Below are positions 9,172 through 19,546 of a stretch of 64,000 nucleotides of DNA, in pieces. Every line of letters begins with the position of its first letter. The stretch's first letter is position 1. The notes under the pieces are model-generated. The model was not told where the DNA came from. It worked only from the letters and a program-made list of their open reading frames with translations, and searched no databases. The stretch is from Treponema sp. (GTDB lineage Bacteria; Spirochaetota; Spirochaetia; Treponematales; Breznakiellaceae). Location of the stretch: assembly GCA_009787835.1 (NCBI GenBank), contig WQSN01000004.1:48420-112419 (forward strand), read 5' to 3'. Both the position numbers and the translations under genes were made by a program.

Positions 9172-10029
9172 TTAATCATATAATTTTTTGTTTTCATCCC
9201 TGACTTTCCGCAGTTCACCGGCTATCCTAATATGCTTTGCGACCTTATCATTAAGCTCTTTTGGTTTAAAAGGCTTTACAATGAAATCAGAAGCTCCAAG
9301 AGTAATAGCCTCGTTTACATGATCCTGCGTCCCTTCGGTTGATATAATTATTATCGGAGTATCTTTATGTTCAGGTAATTTTTTTATTATACTTATCAGG
9401 TCAAACCCGTTTAAGCCCGGCATCACATAATCGAGCAGGATGCAATCGGGCTTTCTAACATTCAAAAAGTCCAGCACATCTTCGGATTTAGAGAGCACAT
9501 ATACCTTGTATCTGTCGCTAAGCGCGTACTGAATCGCCCTGAGCATACTGGAAACATCGTCAACTACAAGCACGCTCGGTTTATTGCTGCCGTCATCATC
9601 GAATACGGCGAACTTGCTCTTTCTTGGATCCAGCTGGGTATTTATTGTTTCAATCAGCTTTGTAGTTGAATACGGTTTTACAACATAATCAACAGCGCCA
9701 AGGCTAAGACCCTTTACCACGCTCTCTCTGTCGCTTTTGCCTGTCAGAAAAATAACAGGAATTCCGGAATAACGTTCGTCTTCTTTAAGGCTTCTTATAA
9801 CTTCATACCCGTCTACAAACGGCATATTTACATCCAGCAAAATTAAATCCGGAATAAAGTTCTCAAGGAATTCCATCAGTTTAACAAATGATTCAGCCGG
9901 GTAGATTTCAAAAAATTCGCTCAGCCTGCTTTTTACTGATACCAGGCTGTAATTTACATCATCAACATAAATGATTTTTTTACGTCTTCCGGAAAAATCA
10001 TATATGGATTTAAAATCAGAACTTTTCAT
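9172..10029 (-). CDS. Tandem-receiver (REC-REC) response regulator without output domain
   Basis: 285 residues made of two CheY-like receivers: REC1 at about 18-135 (phospho-acceptor Asp66 in LLDVNMPFV) and REC2 at about 151-270 (Asp200 in LLDYVMPGL), each with its conserved Lys (VVKPY, IVKPF). A short charged tail follows and there is no DNA-binding or enzymatic domain. Such proteins usually pass phosphate along or act by protein contact. It lies 13 bp after the hybrid kinase and 15 bp before the HD-GYP gene, so it is probably the intermediate or branch point of the same phosphorelay. Confidence 0.9.
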   Translation of the reverse strand: MKSSDFKSIYDFSGRRKKIIYVDDVNYSLVSVKSRLSEFFEIYPAESFVKLMEFLENFIPDLILLDVNMPFVDGYEVIRSLKEDERYSGIPVIFLTGKSDRESVVKGLSLGAVDYVVKPYSTTKLIETINTQLDPRKSKFAVFDDDGSNKPSVLVVDDVSSMLRAIQYALSDRYKVYVLSKSEDVLDFLNVRKPDCILLDYVMPGLNGFDLISIIKKLPEHKDTPIIIISTEGTQDHVNEAITLGASDFIVKPFKPKELNDKVAKHIRIAGELRKVRDENKKLYD

Positions 10030-10042
10030 GACCTTCCTCCTG

Positions 10043-13000
10043 TCAGTTATTTAAATAAGAAAGTTTTTGAACGATTTGAGAAAAATTCATTCTGTTTAAA
10101 TTTTCCCGCAGCCACTGGGCAAGCCCGTCATCTGATTCATATTTATACTTTTCTATTTCCGCCATGGCCGCGTCCGCCTCATCCATCTCATAAGACTTGC
10201 AGGCTTTGTAAAGATTTAACAGTATTTCATCATCAGGCTTGTCCTTTACCGGTTTTTGATCATCGCCTTCAATTCTTGACAGCATGTCTTCTATGCCGCA
10301 GATCATTTTCTTCGCAGCTTCCACAAAAGCCGTGTTGTTAATTTTTATATAGTCGATATCGGCGTTCTTCGACGCCTCTTCCAGTTCTGCGGCTGTGTGG
10401 CCAATTTTGTCCGCGTAAATATCCAGGCTGATCCCTTTAATGCCATGAACTTTAATTCTGTAATCGCCGATTTTATCCTCGCTGAAATTTTCTACTACAT
10501 CAAGCATGGTGCGGACATTGTCTGCGTAAGAGCGAAGGAGTTTTATATACATTTTTTCATCGCCGCCATAGCGATCAAGGCCTTTGACTATATCCAGCCC
10601 TTCCACTTCTTCATAAAAAAGCGGCGAATCATTGCCCTCCTGCGTCCCGGATAAAAAGTCCGCGTATTCCTGCGCTTCGTTTTCAGCTTCCTCGAAATCG
10701 CTGTGATGCACAAACTCCGAAATCCTGTCCAGAACCGCCTTTGTCTCTTTTGAGTAACTCTTTATTTCAGAAATAATGTCTAATGTGCCCTTGCGGTTAT
10801 AAACAGCGCATTTTTCCTTTATTGCAAGCAGTTTGCCGTGTAAATCATCAATATCGTCGGTTCCGTATATATCGCGTTTTGTATCAAGTTTTTTCAGCAC
10901 TGCCTTCAGTTCTTTAATGAAATCCGGAACAGAGGCTGTAACCTGTTCATGATCTTTTTCCCTGCCTGATATTTCCAGTTTACCTGCAAGTTCAGAGAGC
11001 ATGCTCTCCCCAATGTTCCAAAGAGAGCTTTTTATGCCATGAACCTTGATTGTAAAATTCCTCAATACCTCTTCGTCCTTAAACCCGGTATTCTTCCTGT
11101 GCTCATCCAGCCAGTCTATTGTCTTTTGTGCGTCTCTTATAAATGATTCCTGCAGCAGGCTGTTAACATTCGGCACGCCGCTTACGCGCCCTTCAGCCCC
11201 GGAAAACTGAATCTGCGCGGCTTCAATTACTTCGGCGCTCTGCCTGTCGCGGATCAGCTTGTTCAGCACAGAGTTAAGCTGCCTTATGTCAATCGGTTTT
11301 GAAATAAATTCATCAAAGCCGTTGCTCAGGAATATTTCAGACTGCCCCACAAGCGCGTTAGCTGTCAACGCAACGATTGGAGCGTTATATGCCATTGCGC
11401 GCAGGCGTTTTGCGGTTTCCATTCCGTCCATTTCAGGCATCATGTGATCCATAAATATAATGTCGTACACTTTTCCGCTTTTGATTTTATCTATCGCTTC
11501 CTGTCCGCTCATGGCAGTGTCTATCTGGAGCCTGTAAAGTTTCATAAGCCCCATCGCTACATACAGGTTTGTTTCAACATCATCCACTATAAGCACGCTC
11601 CCGTAAGGCATCGGGTTACGCACAATCTGCCCCCTCTTCCTGCGCGCGAGGTAGCTCATCCTGAACTTCTTAAAATTCGCCGCGACTTCCTTTCCAAGCA
11701 CATCTGAGTCTACAATCCCCTGCGGCAGGTATATCGTAAACAATGTGCCCTTTGCAGGCGCGCTTTCAACGCGGATCTCTCCGTCCATGAGCGTTATAAG
11801 CCGCTGCGTAATAACAAGACCAAGGCCTGTTCCCTCTACTGTTGTGTTCTTCTCCCGGTCAAAGCGTGAATATTCTTCAAACAGCCTTCCCAGCTGTTCC
11901 TTAGACATTCCGCGTCCTGTGTCGCGTATTCCCAATACCAAAGTTATCCCTTCTTTCTCTGATATTTTTTTAGCAGCCACAGACAAGGTTACCTTTCCTT
12001 CGTCTGTGTATTTGAACGCATTGGACAAAAGGTTATTTAATATTTGCTTAATCCTGAGTTCATCGCCGATCAATTTTGCAGGGACTTTTTCATCAATATG
12101 AAGCTCAAACTCAATTGGTTTACTGTTAATATGCATCATATTAAGATGTACAGAATCATTTATCATGTCCGCGACTTTATATTTGTCAGACATGATATCC
12201 ATTTTCCCTGCTTCAATTTTTGAGAAATCAAGTATGTCATTGATAATACCCAATAACATATCGCACGAACTGTATATCCTGCCAAGCCCTTCCTCGATTT
12301 CGTCGGGAAGCGTTGTATGCTGTATTAAAAGTTCGGTAACGCCCAATATAGCGTTCATCGGGGTGCGTATTTCGTGGCTCATATTGGCCAGAAACGCGGA
12401 CTTAGAACGCGAAGATGCGAGAGCAGCGGCTTCCATTTCCTTGCGCTGCGTTATATCATGCGCGATGCATACCATCCCAATTATCTGACCGTCCAGAATG
12501 AGCGGAATTCTTGATGTCTCAAAAAGCATGATAGTCCCGTCAAAGCGCGGCACATGTTCCTCGATTGTGATAGTCTTTCCTTTATTGATAACTTCGTGAT
12601 CATTCCTGTTAAATGATTCCATTAAATCATCAGGCAGCCCGAGATTTTTTTCACTGTCTTCGCCTGTAATGTCTTCAGGCTTCTTTCCGAAATGTTCCAG
12701 GAAAGCCTTATTGCAATGAATAAAACGCAGGCTGGAATCTTTTGTAAAAATAATGTCAGGAATGGAATCAAACAATGTCATAAGAGTGGTTGTCTGAAGC
12801 GCGAGTTCATGCGTTCTCTTCGCGACCAATGAGTGGCGGTTTATCATGTTTACCATCATCAGACTGACAGATCGCAGAATCGCGATTTCTTCTTCTGTAA
12901 AATTACGCTCGTTTCTGCAATCATCAATACTGAAAATCCCCCAGAACTGCTTGTCCAGATAAAGGGGTATCAGCAAAATTGATTTTATTTCATAAGCATT

Positions 13001-13408
13001 AAAAAACGCCTGTTCTTTTTCAGGCATCTTTGAGACAGGACTGCTGATGTGTTCTCCGCGTATAAACCTGCTTTCGCAAATAGGCATATCCTTATAGGAT
13101 ACTTTTGAACCTATGGAAATTGATTTCTTGCCCTTTCCAAGATCGCTGCACCAGTTATATGCGCAGATAAAATGCATCTCACCTTTTATTATTTCATTGC
13201 GCCATATATAAACATGATCTGCGTTAGCTGAACTGCCCACAAGCTCCATGCTTTTTGTAAGGGAGTCGTCTATATCTTCATTTTCATCAACAGAGAGCAG
13301 CAGGACCGCAGCGTTATTTACAGCCTGCAGCATTTTATCCCGATGTTTTATGCTTTCAATCATTTCATAATATTCGTTTGTCTCGTTCATTGGTCTTTCC
13401 AATTCCAT
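10043..13408 (-). CDS. Soluble hybrid sensor histidine kinase: GAF-PAS-HisKA-HATPase-REC-HPt-HPt
   Basis: 1,121 residues with no membrane segment. Order by eye: GAF at about 30-190; PAS at 205-325 (DSIPDIIFTKD); HisKA at 336-402 with phospho-His345 (FLANMSHEIRTPMNAILG); HATPase at 445-565 (DTGRG, GTGLGL); REC at 603-720 with Asp654 (IFMDHMMPEMDG); a first HPt around His790 (VHGIKSSL); and a second around His988 (VHGIKGISL). The GAF and PAS domains imply cytoplasmic ligand or redox sensing. Two HPt sites offer two outputs, fitting the two regulators encoded next. It is a paralogue of the kinase at 19.7-23.2 kb. An alternative start is ATG 13390 with a weak GGAAAG upstream. Confidence 0.93.
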   Translation of the reverse strand: MELERPMNETNEYYEMIESIKHRDKMLQAVNNAAVLLLSVDENEDIDDSLTKSMELVGSSANADHVYIWRNEIIKGEMHFICAYNWCSDLGKGKKSISIGSKVSYKDMPICESRFIRGEHISSPVSKMPEKEQAFFNAYEIKSILLIPLYLDKQFWGIFSIDDCRNERNFTEEEIAILRSVSLMMVNMINRHSLVAKRTHELALQTTTLMTLFDSIPDIIFTKDSSLRFIHCNKAFLEHFGKKPEDITGEDSEKNLGLPDDLMESFNRNDHEVINKGKTITIEEHVPRFDGTIMLFETSRIPLILDGQIIGMVCIAHDITQRKEMEAAALASSRSKSAFLANMSHEIRTPMNAILGVTELLIQHTTLPDEIEEGLGRIYSSCDMLLGIINDILDFSKIEAGKMDIMSDKYKVADMINDSVHLNMMHINSKPIEFELHIDEKVPAKLIGDELRIKQILNNLLSNAFKYTDEGKVTLSVAAKKISEKEGITLVLGIRDTGRGMSKEQLGRLFEEYSRFDREKNTTVEGTGLGLVITQRLITLMDGEIRVESAPAKGTLFTIYLPQGIVDSDVLGKEVAANFKKFRMSYLARRKRGQIVRNPMPYGSVLIVDDVETNLYVAMGLMKLYRLQIDTAMSGQEAIDKIKSGKVYDIIFMDHMMPEMDGMETAKRLRAMAYNAPIVALTANALVGQSEIFLSNGFDEFISKPIDIRQLNSVLNKLIRDRQSAEVIEAAQIQFSGAEGRVSGVPNVNSLLQESFIRDAQKTIDWLDEHRKNTGFKDEEVLRNFTIKVHGIKSSLWNIGESMLSELAGKLEISGREKDHEQVTASVPDFIKELKAVLKKLDTKRDIYGTDDIDDLHGKLLAIKEKCAVYNRKGTLDIISEIKSYSKETKAVLDRISEFVHHSDFEEAENEAQEYADFLSGTQEGNDSPLFYEEVEGLDIVKGLDRYGGDEKMYIKLLRSYADNVRTMLDVVENFSEDKIGDYRIKVHGIKGISLDIYADKIGHTAAELEEASKNADIDYIKINNTAFVEAAKKMICGIEDMLSRIEGDDQKPVKDKPDDEILLNLYKACKSYEMDEADAAMAEIEKYKYESDDGLAQWLRENLNRMNFSQIVQKLSYLNN

Positions 13409-13433
13409 TTTTTAATGATGCCTTTTATTTTTT

Positions 13434-13462
13434 ATTGTATATATCAATATTAAGAATGCCAA
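13434..13462 (-). promoter_or_regulatory. Promoter of signalling module 1
   Basis: Minus strand: TTGGCA, 17-bp spacer, TACAAT, each matching consensus at 5 of 6 positions. Predicted transcription start about 20 nt before the kinase ATG. Confidence 0.6.
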
Positions 13463-13514
13463 GTACTGTAAAACAGTCTTATGCTTTTTTCAATAGTGGC
13501 GTTTCCAACAATAT

Positions 13515-14468
13515 TTAACTGTCCGCCAATATTGGAAGCTTCTCTGCAAATACACACCCGTACTTCCACTTCCCGTCTTTTTTACTGACTACAGCGGTAA
13601 GAGTCTCCCCGCAAAACACAGCGGCGTGCATATTTGGCAGAGAGTTCACCTGCTGATGTGCACAGGAGAATAGCGGCCTATCATTTAAAATTGGATCTAG
13701 AAACCTGCCGTGGATTAGTTTCTCTGCGTCACAAGGCGCAAGTTCAAACCATGGTAATCCAAGAGTTTTTATCACATCCTTGTTTATGGGGAGTAATGAA
13801 TATAAACCGGGAAGCGGGAAATCAGTACCTGTTTCCAATTGCTCATTTCCGTCTGGCAATTTAAAACCTGAAACCTGTGTTCTTACAAGCGATACCAGGT
13901 GTCCCCTGCTTCCCGCAGCAATAGCTATGTCGCGCGCAAGGGAGCGTATGTATGTACCGCTTGAACAGTGAACAAAAATATCGGCGAAAGGAGGTTCCCA
14001 AAGGCGAAGTTCCAGTTTATAAATATTTACCTGTCTTTGTTTCATTTCCAGTATCTGGCCTGATCTGGCAAGTTCGCTTGCGCGTTTTCCATTGATATGT
14101 ATCGCCGAATATGCCGGCGGCGTCTGCATTATCCCGCCTGAAAACCCGGCAAGCGCTTTTTCAGCTTCTTCACGGGAAGGAATATCCGCCCGCGCGATTT
14201 GTTCCCCTTGCGGATCAAGGGTATCGGTTTCTATGCCGAAGCGTATCCTGCCTGTGTACTGTTTATCGCAATGGGTGAACCACGGAACAAGTTTCAGCGC
14301 GCTTCCCGCAAGAACCAGAAGCAGCCCCTGTGCGAATTTGTCCAATGTGCCAGTGTGCCCCACTTTCCCTGTTCCAAGAAAGCGCTTTATATCACGTAAC
14401 GCGTCAAAAGAAGTGATTCCAGGCGGTTTATTCAGTAAAATTAAACCTGAACTGTCAGTATGGCTCAT
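13515..14468 (-). CDS. truB: tRNA pseudouridine-55 synthase TruB
   Basis: 317 residues, normal length. It converts U55 of the tRNA T-loop to pseudouridine. Seen: the N-terminal LLNKPPGITSFDAL, the catalytic motif GHTGTLDKFAQGLL with the essential Asp, and the later GTYIRSLARDI motif; the C-terminus probably holds the small RNA-binding domain. It is last in the rimP-nusA-infB-rbfA-truB cluster, a widespread order linking transcription elongation, translation initiation and ribosome maturation. A gap of 47 bp separates it from rbfA, and rpsO does not follow. Confidence 0.95.
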   Translation of the reverse strand: MSHTDSSGLILLNKPPGITSFDALRDIKRFLGTGKVGHTGTLDKFAQGLLLVLAGSALKLVPWFTHCDKQYTGRIRFGIETDTLDPQGEQIARADIPSREEAEKALAGFSGGIMQTPPAYSAIHINGKRASELARSGQILEMKQRQVNIYKLELRLWEPPFADIFVHCSSGTYIRSLARDIAIAAGSRGHLVSLVRTQVSGFKLPDGNEQLETGTDFPLPGLYSLLPINKDVIKTLGLPWFELAPCDAEKLIHGRFLDPILNDRPLFSCAHQQVNSLPNMHAAVFCGETLTAVVSKKDGKWKYGCVFAEKLPILADS

Positions 14469-14515
14469 TAGATTCCAATCCGAAATAAATCCCGCACAAG
14501 CTAAAATGCCGTATA

Positions 14516-14878
14516 TTACTCCGCGCCCGCTTCCTTTATATTAAGCTCATCAATTTTTTTTATCATGTCAAAACCGTCGCCTATGCTGGTGTCCGCGTGG
14601 AAGCGCAGGCGGGGAGTTTTACGGATGCGCATTCCGGAACCAAGCTGTGACTGGATAAAACCTGCGGCGCTTTGAAGGCCTTCCGCTCCCCTTTCAATAT
14701 TTTTCTCCCGGACATCGGAAACATATACATCCGCAAAGGACAGGTCTTTGGACACATCCACCCTTGTAATGGAAAGGAATGAGTTTACCCTTTTGTCTTT
14801 TATTTTACCTTCAAGAATGAGGGAGCTGATCTTCTCCTGGATTGACTGACCCAGCCGTTCCGTACGGTATTGAGCCAT
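14516..14878 (-). CDS. rbfA: 30S ribosome-binding factor RbfA
   Basis: 120 residues, typical. RbfA is a KH-fold protein that binds the 30S subunit late in maturation, near helix 1 of 16S rRNA. Seen: the start MAQYRTERLGQSIQEKIS, the strand-helix order with ITRVDVSKDLSFADVYVS, and the end region RIRKTPRLRFHADTSIGDG. It begins one base after the infB stop, so the two are co-translated. Confidence 0.93.
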   Translation of the reverse strand: MAQYRTERLGQSIQEKISSLILEGKIKDKRVNSFLSITRVDVSKDLSFADVYVSDVREKNIERGAEGLQSAAGFIQSQLGSGMRIRKTPRLRFHADTSIGDGFDMIKKIDELNIKEAGAE

Positions 14879-14879
14879 A

Positions 14880-17507
14880 TCAGGACACGCTGAGTTTTCG
14901 CGCTACTTCCACAGTTTCAATAACTTCAAGCATATCGCCTATTTGAATGTCGTCAAAACTATCAAGGCCAATTCCGCACTCATACCCGGCGGCTACTTCG
15001 CGCGCGTCATCCTTAAAGCGCCTGAGGGACGCGATCTTTCCCGAATGGATGACAATCTGGTTTCGTATAACATTAACAGTGCAGCTTCGCTTAACGGTCC
15101 CTGTTAGCACATAACAGCCTGCGATAGTGCCTACCTTTGGAACCTTGAATGTATCGCGGACTTCCACGGTGGCGACAACCTCTTCCTTTGTGTCCGGCTT
15201 TAACATTCCTTCCATCGCCTGCCTTATCTCATCCACGGCTTTATAGATAATATTGTATTTTCTAATATCTACCTTTTCCTGTTCCGCGAGTATTTTCGCC
15301 TTGGGCAGGGGACGGACATTAAAGCTGATAATAATCGCCTTGGAAGCGATAGCAAGGTCAACATCGCCTTCGTTTACAGGACCCGGAAGAGCCTGTATTA
15401 CATGAAGACGGATTTCCTTTGTGGAAAGTTTTTCAAGGCTGGATTTCAGCGCTTCGGCGGACCCCTGAACATCCGCTTTGATGATTACTTTCAGTTCCTG
15501 AATTGTGCCGTCGCTGATCATGTCGTGAAGGTTATCCATTGTAACCTTTCTCATAATCTTGGCGTCTTCAAAACGCTTAAACTCCTGCCGTCTTGAAGAA
15601 TATTCGCGCGCTACTTTTTCATCCGCCACTACCTGCAGAGGATCGCCCGCGTTAGGCATGCCTTCAAAACCCAGTACCTCAACAGGCATGGATGGAGTCG
15701 CATGGGTGAGTTTTTCTCCCTTATCGTTAAAAATCGCACGGACTCTGCCGGGCCAAACGCCCGCTACAAATGAATCTCCTACTGCAAGCGTTCCCCTTTC
15801 CACCATTACTGTCGCGACAATGCCCCGGCCGTGATCGACTTTTGCTTCCAATACCTTCCCTTCCGCGTTGCGCTGGAAATTCGCCTTTAAATCCAGAAGC
15901 TCAGCTTCCAGTAATATTGATTCTATCAGTTTATCAATGCCGACTTTCTGAAGCGCGGACAGTTCTACAAACATATTGGTTCCGCCCCAGTCCTCCGGCA
16001 TTAGCCCCAAATCGGAAAGCTGGCTCTTTACCCTGTCCGGATTCGCTTCGGGCTTATCAATTTTATTAACAGCGACGATAATCGGAACATTCGCGTCTCT
16101 TGCGTGATTGATGGCTTCAATTGTCTGAGGCATTACCCCATCATCCGCCGCCACGACAAGCACGACTATATCCGTTATCTGCGCTCCGCGCGCCCTCATG
16201 CGTGTAAACGCTTCGTGTCCCGGCGTATCCAAAAATGTTATTCTGCCGTGCGGAGTTTCAACCATGTATGCGCCGATATGCTGCGTGATGCCTCCGAACT
16301 CGCCTGACACTACATCGGCTTTTCTGATGGCGTCCAACAGCTTAGTCTTGCCGTGATCAACATGTCCCATAACAGTAACAACCGGAGGGCGCGGCAGAAG
16401 CACCGCGTTATCATCCGAAGCGGTTTCAATTACAGTCTCATCATAGAGGCTTACTATTTTTACATCCGCGCCGAATTCCGAAGCAATAATGGTAGCCGTA
16501 TCCGCGTCAATCTGCTGGTTGATGGTAACCATCTGTCCCATTGTCATTAACTTCGCGATAAGGTCAGACGCTTTCAGATTCATTTTTTTTGCCAGTTCGG
16601 AAACTGAAATGACTTCCATTATGTCAATTGATTTCGGTATTGGGTTGGCGACATGGGTTATTTTTTTCTTGGTCTGGAGGAGTTTTTCCTCCATCTCAAG
16701 TTCTTTTTCCTTGCGGTTATATACCGGTTTTTTGGTCGCGAATTTTCGTTTTGCAGGTCCTTTGCCTTCCGGTATCGGAGACGCAGGCGCGCCGCTCATG
16801 CCGCCGCTTCGGCCCGCTCCTCCTGCGGGAGGACGCTGAAAGCCTCCGCCGCCTGGTTTGTGTCCCGGTTTTGGAGGAAATCCGCCTGTTCTTACATTAC
16901 TGCCCGCAACGCCGCTTTGTGGACGCTGTCCATGAGTGTGGCTGCCGCTCCTGTTATGGCTTCCGCCTTCGGGCTTATGGCTTCTTGATTGCGGACGAGC
17001 CGGTTTTTGATGAGAGCTTCCATGATGACCTACTAGTTTTCCTCCGACCCTGCCGGCAGCGGCTGCGGGTCTTTGCGGCATTTGGAATGAACTTATATGA
17101 GAACCGGACTGCACGCCTGGGGAAACATTACCTGCCTGAGATTTTTCATGCTCTCTTTTTTTACCGGTGTCATCCGCTCGGGCGTCTGATCTTGCATAAG
17201 AGCCTTTGCCGGATGAAGTGCCTGTCTTCCCGGGAGCCGGAGCTGAAGGTTTGGTTTCCGCTGCGGCCGGGCGGTTATTTCCGCCTGTATTGATAACGAT
17301 CTTCGGCTGTATTTTTTTTACCGGTGTTGAGGAAGGTTTTTTCGATATAACAACAACTTTAACTTTTCTGCGCTCTCCCTGTTCCACCTGATTTTTCCCA
17401 TTGGAATTAGCGGAATTGGCGGAACTCACAGAGGCGTCCTGTTCACCCTGTGAATGTTTAATAAGTGGAGCTTTTTGTTTTCTTGTATTGTCAGTTTCTT
17501 CCGCCAT
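14880..17507 (-). CDS. infB: Translation initiation factor IF-2
   Basis: About 875 residues. The first 270 are low-complexity (Gly, Ser, Pro, Lys, His, Arg), as in other long IF-2 forms, followed by a helical charged segment and an IF2_N module ([21 protein letters not shown]). The G domain starts near residue 380: [10 protein letters not shown] (P-loop), [12 protein letters not shown]. Domains II-IV follow, ending in the fMet-tRNA-binding C2 barrel. It places initiator tRNA on the 30S and hydrolyses GTP on subunit joining. I chose ATG 17507 (MAEETDN) because it lies 10 bp after the nusA stop with AGAGGA just upstream; the earlier ATG 17540 is inside nusA. Confidence 0.95.
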   Translation of the reverse strand: MAEETDNTRKQKAPLIKHSQGEQDASVSSANSANSNGKNQVEQGERRKVKVVVISKKPSSTPVKKIQPKIVINTGGNNRPAAAETKPSAPAPGKTGTSSGKGSYARSDARADDTGKKREHEKSQAGNVSPGVQSGSHISSFQMPQRPAAAAGRVGGKLVGHHGSSHQKPARPQSRSHKPEGGSHNRSGSHTHGQRPQSGVAGSNVRTGGFPPKPGHKPGGGGFQRPPAGGAGRSGGMSGAPASPIPEGKGPAKRKFATKKPVYNRKEKELEMEEKLLQTKKKITHVANPIPKSIDIMEVISVSELAKKMNLKASDLIAKLMTMGQMVTINQQIDADTATIIASEFGADVKIVSLYDETVIETASDDNAVLLPRPPVVTVMGHVDHGKTKLLDAIRKADVVSGEFGGITQHIGAYMVETPHGRITFLDTPGHEAFTRMRARGAQITDIVVLVVAADDGVMPQTIEAINHARDANVPIIVAVNKIDKPEANPDRVKSQLSDLGLMPEDWGGTNMFVELSALQKVGIDKLIESILLEAELLDLKANFQRNAEGKVLEAKVDHGRGIVATVMVERGTLAVGDSFVAGVWPGRVRAIFNDKGEKLTHATPSMPVEVLGFEGMPNAGDPLQVVADEKVAREYSSRRQEFKRFEDAKIMRKVTMDNLHDMISDGTIQELKVIIKADVQGSAEALKSSLEKLSTKEIRLHVIQALPGPVNEGDVDLAIASKAIIISFNVRPLPKAKILAEQEKVDIRKYNIIYKAVDEIRQAMEGMLKPDTKEEVVATVEVRDTFKVPKVGTIAGCYVLTGTVKRSCTVNVIRNQIVIHSGKIASLRRFKDDAREVAAGYECGIGLDSFDDIQIGDMLEVIETVEVARKLSVS

Positions 17508-17517
17508 AAATCCTCTT

Positions 17518-19011
17518 CTATTCCTCCTCTTCGTATTCAAAGCTCAGACCAATTCCGCAGTTTGGACAGGTAGTCATATCCACTGTTATCTTCGCGCCGC
17601 ATTCTGGACATTCATATTCTTCTGTTTCAGTTTCTTCTTCGATTGTTTCATCAGCCACAACCGCTATATCTGCGGACTCTTCTTCGTATACCTCATCTTC
17701 TTCTTCCACAATTTCAACATACTCTTCTATAAGCTTACGCAGCTGATCAAGTTCAGACGGCGACAATCCCCTGGATTCAAGTTCTTCCTGGCTTAACGCG
17801 ATAAAGTCCTCGATATAATCAACGCCTGAGTCAAGCAGTATCCTGGCAAGCCGGCTGTCCACGCCTGGCAGTTCGCTGATGCGTGAAATTTCGTCGCTGA
17901 AATCTTCGGAGTCTCCGAAAAGTTCAGATACAGCGCGCCTGGACTCGGCCGCGATATCCATTTCCGAGAACTGAGATTCAGTTTTCACGTCGATGTTCCA
18001 GTCCACAAGCCTGTTTGCAAGACGCACATTAAGCCCCTGCTTTCCGATTGCCAAAGACAGCATGGAGTCGCTTACAACCGCCAATGCCTGATGTTTGCCT
18101 TCATCCAGTATAATCACATCGCGCACTTCTGCTGGTGAAAGAGCGTTTTTAATGAACCGTCTTGGATCGGGATCGTATTTTAGTATATCAATTTTTTCGC
18201 CTTCAAGTTCCTTGATCACCGCCTGAATACGAACGCCTTTAAGACCGACGCACGCGCCTACAGGATCTACATCTTCGCGGTTTGAATAAACGGCCAGTTT
18301 TGTGCGGAAACCAGGTTCGCGCACAATCTTGTGTATTTCGACTGTTTTGTCGTAAATTTCCGGAACCTCAAGCTCAAAAATTGTACGGACAAATTCAGTA
18401 TGGGTTCTTGATAATACAATCTGAAGCCCGCCTGAATCTTTTTTAACTTCGGCAATCAGGGCTTTTATCCTGTCATTAACATGATAGGTCTCGCGGGGAG
18501 ACTGGAACTTTTTGGGAAGTACGCCTTCCGCTTTTCCAAGATCAACATATATTGTTCCGTTGCGTTCACGCTGGTAATAACCAATTATTATCTCGCCTTC
18601 CTTGTCCTTGAATTCTGAGTAAAGCGAATCCTTTTGTATTTCCCTTATTGTCTGATGCGCTGTCTGTTTCGCGCTCTGGACAGCGACACGGTCGAACTGT
18701 TTTGGATCAAGTTCCACCAGTATTTCATCTCCGACATCCGCGTCCGGATTTAATTCCCTTGCGTCGAATAAATCAATTTCCGTTACAGGATCATAAACTC
18801 CGTCCTGCTCCACTATTTTTTTCTGCGCAAAAATTGAAACTTCCATATTATCTTCATCAAATCTGACAACTGCGTTATCTACACTGCCGAAACGGTGTTT
18901 ATATGCCGCTCTCAATGTTTCTTCGATAGTGCGCAGTATAAGCTCTTCAGGAATTCCTCTATCCTGATTAATTTGACGGATTACCTGCGACATGTCTATT
19001 CCCAACTTCAT
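17518..19011 (-). CDS. nusA: Transcription elongation/termination factor NusA with C-terminal zinc ribbon
   Basis: 497 residues: N-terminal RNA polymerase-binding domain (1-125), S1 domain (about 135-200), two KH domains (200-345), then one helix-hairpin-helix-type repeat (ELPGVDSRLARILLDSGVDY), a strongly acidic linker and a C-terminal zinc-ribbon-like CPECGAKITVDMTTCPNCG. The final ribbon is unusual for NusA. It modulates pausing, termination and antitermination. The ATG overlaps the rimP stop (ATGA), but AAAGGAGG abuts it directly; TTG 19005, two codons further in, has ideal spacing and may be the real start. Confidence 0.94.
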   Translation of the reverse strand: MKLGIDMSQVIRQINQDRGIPEELILRTIEETLRAAYKHRFGSVDNAVVRFDEDNMEVSIFAQKKIVEQDGVYDPVTEIDLFDARELNPDADVGDEILVELDPKQFDRVAVQSAKQTAHQTIREIQKDSLYSEFKDKEGEIIIGYYQRERNGTIYVDLGKAEGVLPKKFQSPRETYHVNDRIKALIAEVKKDSGGLQIVLSRTHTEFVRTIFELEVPEIYDKTVEIHKIVREPGFRTKLAVYSNREDVDPVGACVGLKGVRIQAVIKELEGEKIDILKYDPDPRRFIKNALSPAEVRDVIILDEGKHQALAVVSDSMLSLAIGKQGLNVRLANRLVDWNIDVKTESQFSEMDIAAESRRAVSELFGDSEDFSDEISRISELPGVDSRLARILLDSGVDYIEDFIALSQEELESRGLSPSELDQLRKLIEEYVEIVEEEDEVYEEESADIAVVADETIEEETETEEYECPECGAKITVDMTTCPNCGIGLSFEYEEEE

Positions 19012-19532
19012 CCTCCTTTGAAAGCCGCAGGCGCAGCCTGCTTTTTAATGAGCGGATCCTGCGTTTCCCGCGAGGAATCCAGTTTTGCTTTCGCGATAAT
19101 ATCAAATTCCAGTCTGACTGTTTCTGTAACTGTTCTTAACACAATTCCCTTTTCATCGGCGGCTTCCAATATTCCGGCCGTCCATTCTGTTATATCTGTA
19201 CGGTAACACCGCACTCTCCTTCCAATATAATGGGCAAACTCCGCGCCGTCTTTAATGGTACGGTCTATCCCCGGCGAAGATACTTCCATGTAAACATCCT
19301 GCCCGCTGAAAGCCAGTTCCAGCCGCGGAGTAACAGCGCGATGCGCTTTAGTGCAGTCATCCGTACCAATTGACTTGCCGTTATAAATAACAAGCCTAAC
19401 CTGGACGCTCCCTTTATGCCTGGAAACCGTTATTTCAACAAGGTTAAAACCCAATCCGCCAAGAATCTCTTCCAGCGGCTCCCGTAAAGAAACGATATCA
19501 GGGCTTTGCAGGTTCTTACCGGTATATTGCAT
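19008..19532 (-). CDS. rimP: Ribosome maturation factor RimP
   Basis: 174 residues, normal. RimP helps 30S assembly. The N-terminal domain (GLGFNLVEITVSRHKGSVQVRLVIY) and the family pattern LEVSSPGIDR, here MEVSSPGIDRTIK, are clear, and the C-terminal part is a small Sm-like barrel. ATG 19532 has GGAG 5 nt upstream. It is the first gene of the rimP-nusA-infB-rbfA-truB operon, and a promoter and hairpin lie just before it. The tail (FKGG, stop) overlaps the nusA start. Confidence 0.94.
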   Translation of the reverse strand: MQYTGKNLQSPDIVSLREPLEEILGGLGFNLVEITVSRHKGSVQVRLVIYNGKSIGTDDCTKAHRAVTPRLELAFSGQDVYMEVSSPGIDRTIKDGAEFAHYIGRRVRCYRTDITEWTAGILEAADEKGIVLRTVTETVRLEFDIIAKAKLDSSRETQDPLIKKQAAPAAFKGG

Positions 19533-19546
19533 CGTTTCTCCAAACT

